Below the pieces are notes generated by a model. The model had not been told where the DNA came from and did no database searches. It saw only the letters and a program-made list of their open reading frames with translations. A stretch of DNA of 64,000 nucleotides from Hanleya hanleyi (Eukaryota > Mollusca > Polyplacophora > Lepidopleurida > Hanleyidae), in contig JAVTVY010020515.1 of NCBI GenBank assembly GCA_036873755.1, forward strand, positions 1-64,000, read 5' to 3'. Numbering within the stretch: the stretch's first letter is position 1; each line of letters starts with the position of its first letter. This document shows positions 9,426 through 19,650 of this stretch, in pieces. Position numbers and translations under genes: made by a program.

Positions 9426-11380
9426 TACCGAGCTGTTTATTTGTATATTCACTTAATTATATCTTGCTATTTATATTATGTGACTGACGGTCGTGGATAC
9501 CTGTTGTGGGAGGAAGTATTGCATAGAAAAACAATGGAAAACACGAAACTCTACAAACTCTACTATTTCATATGATACAGGCACTGCACACCGAAGACCA
9601 CAGACGGGATGAACAAGACATGAAACAGAAGACGGATGACGATTACAAGAATATCAACAGCGCCTTGAGTGACAACGCCGCACAACAAGAACGCCCAGAA
9701 TCAGAATACTCGACCCTATACCACGCCAGACACGTTACCCCATAGATGTCACCGAACTGACGCCTCAACACAGAATATGATCCTTTGACTTTCACGCAAT
9801 ATAGAAACGTAGATCTGCCGTCCTGTATCCCAATACATACTCCTAGCAATTGTTACAGGCACACATTTCTGGAAGAACTTACCCTGTTCCCAAGGGCGTC
9901 GTTAGGGAAGTCACCTCGAAAAATCCTGAAGACGCCCTGGTTCTCCCAGTTTTTTTCCGGGACAGCTTTCTGCGTACGAAGGGTTACCAAGACAAACGAA
10001 CCATCCACGCGATTATAATGAACACATATTTTTATCAGTATTGTACATAGCGATTCCTCTTTACTTCTATTTATAACTCCCTCTGCTCTCTCATTGTTAT
10101 TTATTATTTAGTTATTTATTTTGATATTTAGCGCTGCAAAAGATCTTAAATACAAAATATTATGGCCATAATAAACTATCCATATATAAGACTCGGTCAA
10201 AATGTCACTGACACATTTAGAAATAAAATATGCATGGCAACAATGGGGTTACCTTGATACTGATGGCCGTCTGTTCCGCTGTCCTACAAAAAAACCCGAA
10301 GGCCAAATCTAAATAAATGCAGTAGCAGGGCCAAAACGCCTAACACTTTTTTACATAAAATATAGGAAGTGGTGATAGCGGAGTTCCTTGTTACTGAGAG
10401 CCGTCTATCCCATTGTTCTATAAATTCGTTATGGCCATCAAACGATATGTATTCGGCCAAAACGCCAAACTATTTATTTGTCTATTCACCTAGTATTACA
10501 TTTGTCCAAATATTATTTATTTATTTATTTATTTATTCATTTACTTAATTATTCATTGCTATTTATCATATATGACTGAGAAAACGAGTGTGCCTGCTGT
10601 GGGATGAAGATATATCAAGGTATTGCGGAAAACAAGAAACTCTACAAACTCTTTTATTTTTTGTGATACAGATACAAGACACCGAAGAACACAGGCGGGA
10701 TAGGCCAGACTTGAATCTGCATACGGATGATAACAACAAGAATTAAACAGCACCATAGGTGACAACGACCCAGAAAGAGAACCACCGGAAATGGAATACT
10801 CAACCCGACACAAGACCAGCTGCGTCACTGCTAAGATGCCATGAACTGACGGGTATTTAATACAGACTATGATCCTTTGAATTTGACGCAATGTAGGACG
10901 TAGTCTGCCACGCTGTATCTTGATACACACTCCAAGCATTGTTACAGGCACAGATGTCTGCAGGAACTCGCCCAGTTCTCACAGGCCTCGTCAGGGAAGT
11001 CGTTGGGCGTGAAGGACTCAATCTCTGCGCCCAATTAAATGTTATTTTGCTATGTTGGACATCACAGTACTGGGCTCTCTAAAGACAGCATAAGAAACGA
11101 CCCCCCCCCCCCTCCAAAAATCCTGACGACGCCAATGGTTCTTCCATGTTTTGTCTGGACGACTTTGTGCGTACGGAGGGGTACAAATACAAAGGAATCA
11201 TCACGCAATTTCAATTGAAATGACCAATGAATTCATATTTACCAGTATAACCTGACCAAAAACAGACAGACGAACTTGTACAAAGTCGATTCTTTTTTTC
11301 TATTGATATCTCTCTGCGCTCTCTCATTGTTATTTATTTATTCTAAAATATAGCGCTTGTAAAGATATTAGATAAACTAA
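9107..11380 (+). repeat. tandem duplication of LINE-A copy 2 body (~1.05-1.2 kb units)
   Basis: Unit 1 starts at about 9107 (acattatggccttaataaac) and unit 2 at about 10155 (atattatggccataataaac). Shared landmarks in order: two array repeats, ctctacaaactct, gatcctttga, acatactcctagcaattgtt versus acacactccaagcattgtt, gggaagtc, and ctctctcattgttatttat at the end. Unit 2 has an extra stretch near 10990-11115 with a 12-base C run. The units are clearly diverged, so the duplication is old. ORFs at 10559-10951 and 9643-10050 are shadows. Confidence 0.65.
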
Positions 11381-11400
11381 GAATTATACCGTGAAATTTA

Positions 11401-11455
11401 AATAAAACATTGAGTTGATGGGCCGCGAAATTCGTATGGGAAGCAGCCCTTAAAC
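11401..11455 (+). other. terminal hairpin of LINE-A-type copy 2
   Basis: GGGCCGC (11420-11426) and GCAGCCC (11443-11449) form a stem with one mismatch around gaaattcgtatgggaa. AATAAA lies upstream at 11401. The sequence closely matches 8185-8216 of copy 1 although the DNA before it does not, which marks it as a conserved 3' terminus. Confidence 0.6.
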
Positions 11456-12023
11456 TACAATATCAAACAAAACTTCGCTTCACCTGACGAAGTAGATATC
11501 TACTATCTGCGAAAGCTCAAAACCTTTTGTAGTTTATAAACTCATGACGGATAACAAATACGAGCCAGTAGGCTATTCGTGAAGTGTATTAATTTATTAT
11601 ACAAATCAAATATATTCCTGTTTACCTTATTTTCAGCTAACGCGCCGATGTTTACCCAATTATGAGTTACAACTGTTCTCGTTTCCAGGCAAGTAGGACC
11701 ATAGGTCGTTATATGCCTCGTCACATCTTCGTATTTGGTTAGTGACAATTAGTTATGTTTTAGTGGGTTATTCGTTTAGTGTTAACGAATCATTGCTAAG
11801 TAACATCACGCAAGTTTAACAAAGCGTATTTGCGATTCCAGCTCTATATTCTAATTAAGCCATTTCGTAGCAACATGATCCTTCGCAAAGAAACTTAGAG
11901 TTGATTGTTAATGAGAACGTTTTTGTCGTGTCCAATTCGTGTCCAATTTACCATTCCAGTTATCTAGCCGAATTACGCATTTGCCTGGTAAAATGCTCAT
12001 TCGCAATAAAAAAAAACTTCGAC
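11456..12023. other. unassigned spacer before satellite
   Basis: No ORF or repeat recognised. A short imperfect inverted repeat around 11474-11513 (cttcgcttcacctgacgaag) is the only structure noticed. Confidence 0.4.
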
Positions 12024-14050
12024 TTGATTCTGACCGAGGAATACGATCTTACTTCGTGATCCATGATAAACTCTCAAAATATCTATAATATTACTGTCAT
12101 ATACTGCTTACGTGATGACGTCATCGGAACAGTTGATTCTGACCGAGGAAGACGATCTTACTTCGTGATCCATGATAAACTCTCAAAATATCTATAATAT
12201 TACCGTCGTATACTGCTTACGTGATGCTGACGTCATCGGAACAGTTGATTCTGACCGAGGAAGACGATCTTACTTCGTGATCCATGATAAACTCTCAAAA
12301 TATCTATAATATTACCGTCGTATACTGCTTACGTGATGCTGACGTCATCGGAACAGTTGATTCTGACCGAGGAAGACGATCTTACTTCGTGATCCATGAT
12401 AAACTCTCAAGATATCTATAATATTACTGTCGTATACTGCTTATGTGATGATGACGTCATCGGGACAGTTGATTCTGACCGAGGAAGACGATTTTACTTC
12501 GTGATCCGTGATAAACTCTCAAGATATCTATAACATTACCGTCGTATACAGCTTACGTGATGATGATGTCATCGGGACATTTGATTCTGACCAAGGAGGA
12601 TGTTCTTGCCTCGCGACTCACGATGTACCCTCTACGTATCTTTTATATTGCTCCCATATACTGCTTACGTTTGGATGACGTCATTTGCTCAATTGATTCT
12701 GACCGAGGAAGACGATCTTACTTCGTGATCCATGATAAACTCTCAGGGTATCTATACTATTACCGTCGTATACTGCTTACTTGATGATGACGTCATCGGG
12801 ACAGTTGATTCTGCTCGAGGAGGACGATCTTGCCTCGCGATTCACGATGTATTGCTTACGTGAGGATGACGTCATCTGCTCAGTTGATTCTGACCGAGGA
12901 AGACGATCTTACTTCGTGATCCATGATAAACTCTCAGGGTATCTATAATATTACTGTCATATACTACTTACGTGATGATGACGTCATCGGGACAGTTGAT
13001 TCTGACCGAGGAAGACGATCTTACTTCGTGATCCAGGATAAACTCTCAAGATATCTATAATATTACTGTCATATACTGCTTACGTGATGACGTCATCGGG
13101 ACAGTTGATTCTGACCGATGAGGACGATCTTGCCTCGCGATTCACGATGTATTGCTTACGTGAGGATGACGTCATCTGTTCCGTTGATTCTGACCGAGGA
13201 AGACGATCTTACTTCGTGATCCATGATAACATCTCAGGGTATCTATAATATTACTGTTATATACTGCTTACGTGATGATGACGTCATCGGGACAGTTGAT
13301 TCTGACCGAGGAAGACGATCTTACTTCGTGATCCATGATAAACTCTCAAGATATCTATAATATTACTGTCATATACTGCTTACGTGATGATGGCGTCATC
13401 GGGACAGTTGATTCTGACCGAGGAGGGCGATCTTGCCTCGCGACTCACGATGTACTCTCTACGTATCTTTTATATTGCCCCCAAATATTGCTTACGTGAT
13501 GATAACGTCATCGGGACAGTTGATTCTGACCGAGGAAGATGATCTTACTTCGTGATCCATGATAAACTCTCAAGATATATATAATATTACCGTCGTATAC
13601 TGCTTACGTGATGATGACGTCATCGGGACAGTTGATTCTGACCGAGGAAGACGATCTTACTTCGTGATCCATGATAAACTCTCAAGATATCTATAATATT
13701 ACTGTCATTTACTGCTTACGTGATGATGACGTCATCGGGACAGTTGATTCTGACCGAGGAGGACGATCTTGCCTCGCGATTCACGATATACTCTCTACGT
13801 ATCTTTTATATTGCCCCCATATATTGCTTACGTTTTGATGACGTCATCTGGTCAGTTGATTCTGACCGAGAAGGGGACGATCTTGCGTTCTGAGTCACGA
13901 TATTCTATCACCTTTAAAACCATATTATCCTCGTATACTGCTTACATGTATCGAAGAGGACGGTCTTGTCTCCGGCTCCATGACTTACTTTGACAGTATA
14001 TTTAATATTACCTTGATATATTGCTGATGCACGGATGACATTACCTGATC
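12024..14050. repeat. 112 bp satellite with CRE palindromes and A-A-B order
   Basis: Eighteen units start with ttgattctgaccgagga at 12024, 12133, 12245, 12357, 12469, 12581, 12693, 12805, 12884, 12996, 13105, 13184, 13296, 13408, 13520, 13632, 13744 and 13856. Most are 109-112 bases. Type A contains gaagacgatcttacttcgtg; type B contains ggacgatcttgcctcgcga. B occurs at 12581, 12805, 13105, 13408 and 13744, two of them shortened to 79 bases, giving a largely A-A-B pattern from 12693 on. Most junctions carry TGACGTCA, often inside the 12-base palindrome GATGACGTCATC. The right edge decays after 13960. The ORFs here are repeat translations. Confidence 0.92.
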
Positions 14051-16376
14051 GAAATGGTTCGAACTGAATTTTACACTTCGTAACATGTATCTCTAAAAAA
14101 ATCATACTTTCGAAACACTCACACATATACAGTTGGTGGACATTCAATAACATTCACTGACGTTTCCAATAGCTCTACTTTACAAAATATTGCAGCACGC
14201 TACTGGACATGCTATACATGGTCCGTATATTGTTATTTGTTAAACACGCAATACACATATTAGTTTCCCAACAAAGCTACCTAAACCTAACCTAAACGAA
14301 GAATTTCATTAATGTGAGAGCGCATAATAGTTTCATTCACAGATTGAATAAAAATAATGAATCTTCGATTTCTAGCAATAATTGATTTAGCATGATTAGA
14401 AACACGTGCAGTTGGCTTCCAATATGATGTATCGCTGTCGTCAGTAGAGTAGACGCTTTCTCCTTGATTACGCATTTGAAAGGTTTCTCATTTTTTTTTC
14501 AGCGTGAATAGTTTGAATTGCTTCTCTGTTCATTGTCTGGATCATAAATATAACGTATGCCTATCTGCCTCCGGACACATTTCATCCAATTGATAATTGT
14601 GCAGATTTTTCAGTTTTGTCACACCTCCGGATCATTGTGAATGCATTGTTATGGCGGATTGTAACGTAGCAATGGTTCGGCCAGAGGCAAAAATGCAATG
14701 GCAGCTGGTAACGGCTTTCTTAAAGCTGTGGTATCCTAATTGATTTTTCCCCACAAACGCTGTCTACCAAAACATAAACACAAAGGTATTAATCCACAGC
14801 ATGCCAATATTGAATACACGCCATACTATCCTCGAGGTTTCCTAACAACCAGACGACAATTTTCCCGGGAATCTCGTGACGTGCAACTGAGGCCTCATCA
14901 ATTGCATATGCATATGGCGAGAACTGACCTAGTAAATACACCAATGAAAAGTAAAAAAAAAAACAGTGATGTTAACGGCATTGCACAGATTCGAACAAAT
15001 GTCACCGTAGGTATACGACAATACACACGAAGACAGTAAAGTAGGTAATAGCAGAGCTGCAGCGCCTAACAGCTACAACCATTTGCAGGAAGTTTGTAAC
15101 AAGCAGACGACAGCGGAAATTTAATGTGTTCTACATGCAAGTATTTCTGCAAGGGCCTGCGAAGCAGTCAACAAAGCAAATTAGGTACATGCATTAATAA
15201 TTGGATTATAAGGCGGATTTTAGGATGAACTGTACGTGTTGCAATTTGATAGCTTGATGTGGAAATTGCAAGCAATAAGCTATATTAGATCGGCGCGGAC
15301 TACAAAGTGCATCTCAGTTGCATTAATTAACCTTTAGAGATTTCACGCAAGCCATCGGTTAAAATCCTTCCAAAGGAAATTGAGCGTCAAAAGAATGCTT
15401 TAACTCGTCATTTGTGGCAGCCGTCAATATAGTTTCAAATAGCCAATGTGAATGGTTGTTCGGTCGTGTCTGCCTCTCTTTCATTACGCAAGTTTGATTA
15501 ACAGCCTGTTTGGACAATCTCCATTCTGGTCCTCGACCACGCTCGGCAAGTTGTACAGTGTGTAACTACAGGATGCACAGATCCAACTAATGATATATTA
15601 AAGCTGAAGACTATATCCATTGCGACGCTTGGATGAAAGACAATTTCAAGCTCGAATTGCATAAGTTTACCAGAGTTCTTTCATAGCCTTGTAGTCGAAA
15701 TCAAAGAATTCCCACCTGCAGTAATGAGTTCATGGGTGCATGGTTCCAGAAAGATGCACTTTCCAGCGAAAATGACCTAAACCAGGAAAGTATCCGCTGG
15801 CCAATGTAGTCAATGAATTTGCAGAGTTTCGCTGCTCCACGTCGACAGTTTTTGACATTGCGAAGTTTGCACGATGACACGATAGTTCCATAAATCCTAC
15901 TGCGTTTCTATTACGACATCTTGACACATCCGTTCTCTGGCTTCGGAAGCAATGATACATGTTGATGGCGGGGAATCTGTCTAATACGCGATAGCTATCA
16001 GGCTTCTCTAGCAATTAGAATTGTCGTAGTTGATATGAATTTATTCGCACATCAGACCAGCAATGTAACATTTCTCGGAAAGGTAATCTGCAGAAGCAAA
16101 GTTATTCGCATGGAGCGAGCGGTTAATCGTGATGCACAGTATTAGCTTCTATGGATGACACAGTTCGTATAGATTTGTGCATTGTCCGAAAGAACGCCAC
16201 CTAGTTAAGTGATTGCTCGGCAATTCTGGGAGTTTACCTGTGAATAATAAGGGCGATAACTCAACGTTTCGATTGACTGTTGCAAACTTACTTCGACGCA
16301 CCTGGGAAACAATTACCTGTGGATAAAAACACCTCCAGATGAGGTAGGACATATTTTTTTTTTCTTGTCCCAATTA
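14051..16376. other. unassigned 2.3 kb spacer
   Basis: No recognisable coding region or element. ORFs of 60-100 codons (14740-15039 plus; 15730-16014 minus) have no motif and no codon pattern that stands out. A short ctaaacctaacctaaac stretch at 14280 is not a telomeric array. Confidence 0.4.
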
Positions 16377-19306
16377 TTGTCCCCCGCCGCAACGCGGCCG
16401 TGGACTTTAAAATGGTTCTTGCTTCTTTGTGTCCGTGGATGTCCGTGTACGTCCGTGCATGTCTGTTCGAAAGTCCGTATTGCATTTCAGGAACATCTGC
16501 CTGAAGGTGGCGCCACTGGTTCTTGCTTCTTTGTGTCCGTGGATGTCCGTGTACGTCCGTGCATGTTTATTCGAAGCGATAACTTCCTAACGCTTTGTTG
16601 GATTCTTCCGAAATTCGGAATACACATTCCTTGCGACAAGACGCCAGTCTGTATTGCATTTCAGCAACATCTGCCTGAAGGTGGCGCCACTGGTTCTTGC
16701 TTCTTTGTGTCCGTGGACGTCCGTGCATGTCTGTTGGAAGCGATAACTTCCCAATGCTTTGTTGGATTCTTTCGAAATTCGGAATACGCATTCCTTGCGA
16801 CAAGACGCCAGTCCGTATTGCATTTCAGCAACATCTGCCTGAAGGTGGCGCCACTGGTTCTTGCTTCTTTGTGTCCGTGGATGTCCGTGTACGTCCGTGC
16901 ATGTCTGTTCGAAGCGATAACTTCCTAACGCTTTGTTGGATTCTTCCGAAATTTGGCATACGCATTCCTTGCGACAAGACGCCAGTCCGAATTGCATTTC
17001 AGCAACATCTGCCTAAAGGTGGCGCCACTGGGTCAAAATGGATCTTGGTTCATTGTGTCCGGGGATGTCAGTTTGAATTCTTTACAAGCGATAACTTCCA
17101 AATGCTTTGTCGCATTCTCACGAAATTCGGCATGTACGCATTCCTTGCGACAAGACATTGGCTCAGCCGCTGCTATTGCATTTCAGCAACATCTGCCTGA
17201 AGGTGTCGCCACTGGATCTCGCTTCTTCATGTCCATTCCTGTTCGTGGATGTCTTTGCAAGCGATGTTCTTTGCAAGTGATAACTGCCAAATGCTTTGTT
17301 GGATTCTCCAGAAATTCAGCACACGCATTCCTTGCGACAAGACGCCAGTCGCCGGTTTCAGCAACATCTGCCTGAAGGTGGCACCACGGAGTTTCTCTTC
17401 TTCTTGTCAGTTCCAGTTAAAATGGGTCTTCAATTTTGCTATGAAATCAATCTATTCCACATCATAAGATTTACCCTAAAGCTTTTGCATGAATCATTTT
17501 TTATTTCAGAAGTAAAATATGAAATGAAGTAACTGGCGGTGAATCCCCACAGTACTGAACCCCTGGTTTTTGAATTTCGTGTCATCTTAAACGAAGGACA
17601 ACATTTCCTTCAATTTTGCTATCATATGATTTACCCTAAAGCTTCAGCACAACCATTTGTGTCCACACATGTAACTTACTATATTAATTACAACTGAGTT
17701 CCTAAAGTTCGGGTGCACACTGTGCATATGATCAATTTCCTGAATTGAATTGAATTCAACCTTGCTGGTCTTCAGAGTGGCAGATGATGGCATGCAGTTG
17801 TCAGTGCGTTTGCTCATGTACAGGGAGCTTTATATGGCTTTCATGTCAGCTCATCACCACTACCCTCAAGGAGAGCATGTCCCCACCCCCAGGGTGCCGA
17901 GCCGCACCCTCTACCTCCCAAACTAGCCCTCGTCCGACCCTCATATATTGTGTTTGAGCATTATATATCTCCAATATATCTTGGCAGAAAGTTGAAATTT
18001 GTGTGTAGTCTGCAGTATTGGTGTATAATTCTGCCACCCGTCAATGAATTGCAACTCCAAAAGGTTTCAATTTATCAGGCACAGACCCATGTTTTTACCC
18101 CTCGGCTAATTTTGGCCATGGGTTATTGCCGTCGTCTTGTACGTCCGTCTGTTCGTACGATCGTTCGTGAGCGAGATAGCCAGAAAACGATTGCACTGTT
18201 GAATTCCAAATTTGGTATGCTTATTTACCTAGTCAAGGACCAGAAGCCTACTGAATTGAAACCTGATGGGGTGGAAACCTTGGCGGCCATCTTTAATTTT
18301 ATGCAAAATGGATAATGATCCATATCTTGGAAACCATTCAACTGTTCAATACAAAATTTGATATACATCATCGATACATCAAGCAATTTTCAACGAATTA
18401 CCAAACAGGCTTTTCTGATTAGCTGGAAACCCTGGAGGCCATCTTTAATTTATTCGAAATCGATAATGATACATATATCCGTTACCATTCAATTGTTTTA
18501 TATGAAAGTTGGTATACATCATCAATACATCCAGATACTTTGAATCTGGACCTGATTGACCGAAAACCTTGGCGGCAACCTTTAATTTATGCAAAATCAG
18601 TAATGATCTCTATCTCCAATTCCGTTGAAGTGCTCGATGTAAAATTTGGTATACATCATCTGTCTCCCCTTCAGTGATTGGTCATTCGACCCCGCCATTT
18701 TAAATTAATACGAGCATTTTCATTGGATCACTATTTATAGGAGCCACCCCAATCTTCATGCACAACAACGTGACTGTCTCAGTGGAATGATGACATGGCG
18801 CGGCCTTGTTTTTGATTTCAAAATCTGCCGTCTAACTGGGAAAATGTTGCTGCATCAGTCGATCATTGGCCCTCTGTAGAAGGGTGCAATACTATAGGCT
18901 AATACATGTACCATGCCATGAGATGATGCTTGGGATTGCATTTCGCCCACTGCACCTACAGGTGGCAACACCTGGTGGCAAATTTAAAATTTGGTTTCTG
19001 GGCAATAGGTTGAGGATGCCTTCAGCTTCTCGTCAAATTTGGTTTGCAGATAATGCCTTGAGATGTCACTTGGGGTTGCTTCTCAGTTACATAATTTTCA
19101 TGCTTCACTGCATGGAAACTATATTACAGACGCAATCAACTTTCAGTCTTAATAGTCTTAAAACTTGGGAAGGCAGAAAGACCCTTCCACATCCAACGCC
19201 TATGAAGCAGCAGTTGCCTCCCTCATGTATATCCCCTGAGACCAACAATGCTAAAAAATATTGCTGCCATTTCGGCGGGGGACCTAGCATCCTCTGGCTG
19301 CTTGTT
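16377..19306 (+). mobile_element. HINE-1 copy 2, Helentron-like element
   Basis: This is the same family as 1538-5131 in opposite orientation. It starts with a 27-base imperfect palindrome (16379-16405) beginning GTCCCCCGCCG and ends with the inverted 11-mer CGGCGGGGGAC (19273-19283) plus a tail of about 22 bases (CTAGCATCCTCTGGCTGC, then TTG). Inside: about six ~170 bp repeats (16480-17400), a unique middle, a ccatgg-centred spacer (18090-18200), four ~130-150 bp repeats (18230-18690) and a unique block (18690-19272) matching 1572-2150. It has fewer units of the second repeat than copy 1. Long ORFs (16365-16928, 18866-19420) are translations of repeats or non-coding DNA. Confidence 0.7.
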
Positions 19307-19404
19307 TACACAATATTTGATTGTTTTGAACAAGTGATGATTCAGGGGATATTGATGCTTTCACCTTCGCACACACGTCCAATTCTCCGTTTACCCTTCT
19401 CTCT

Positions 19405-19650
19405 AAAAAAACTTGAGTGAACTGTTCCACTCAAGTTTGAGTGAAATGTACCTGTTCCCTCAAACTTGAGTTACTTTTCACTCAACTTGAGTGGGATCAA
19501 TTTTCAATCTTATGCTTGAGTGAATGTCACTCAACTTGAGTGCATTCAACTCAAGTTGAGTGAAAAGTAACTCAAGTTGAGTGAAAATCTCACTCAAGTA
19601 TTGAGTGGGATCAGTTTCCACTCTTACTTGAGTGAAATTTCACTAAACTT
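19405..19650. repeat. palindromic ACTCAA/TTGAGT cluster
   Basis: About 17 copies of ACTCAA or TTGAGT in 245 bases, many paired as ACTCAAGTTGAGT. The segment 19465-19492 is an exact 28-base inverted copy of 19549-19576. A ttgagtgggatca(a/g)ttt word is also repeated directly (19487 and 19603). The cluster starts about 100 bases beyond the HINE-1 edge. The word CACTCAAG resembles NK2-class homeodomain sites. Whether it is regulatory or a TE remnant is unknown. Confidence 0.75.

Larger units (their letters stand above)
8238..11455 (+). mobile_element. LINE-A-type copy 2, 5'-truncated jockey-like element
   Basis: This starts abruptly inside RNase H right after the tail of copy 1, as expected for a 5'-truncated LINE insertion. 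Order: RNase H and zinc motif (8238-8909), pyrimidine-rich stretch (8936-8970), tandem array, duplicated non-coding body, terminal hairpin (11420-11449). Protein similarity to copy 1 is clear but far from identical, so the two belong to related subfamilies. Its 3' body differs from copy 1 and no SGNH ORF is recognisable. Confidence 0.6.

Noticed and set aside
12024..14050. CRISPR-like array
   Set aside because: Units are 79-112 bases, contiguous and without unique spacers. It is a eukaryotic satellite.
14280..14300. Telomere-like cctaacctaaa words
   Set aside because: Only two or three irregular repeats, not a telomeric array.
14986..15030. Possible tRNA T-arm (attcgaac)
   Set aside because: No matching acceptor stem or A box on either strand.
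16365..17375. 187-, 167- and 140-codon ORFs
   Set aside because: Same HINE-1 repeat translations on the opposite strand.
1538..19306. One giant 17.8 kb transposon with 3-kb terminal inverted repeats
   Set aside because: Copy 1 of HINE-1 sits inside a LINE whose two halves flank it and rejoin in frame, so it is an independent insertion. The inverted arrangement of the two copies is coincidental.
18866..19420. 184-codon plus ORF
   Set aside because: It lies across the unique end of HINE-1 and runs past the element edge. The homologous segment in copy 1 does not keep the frame open.
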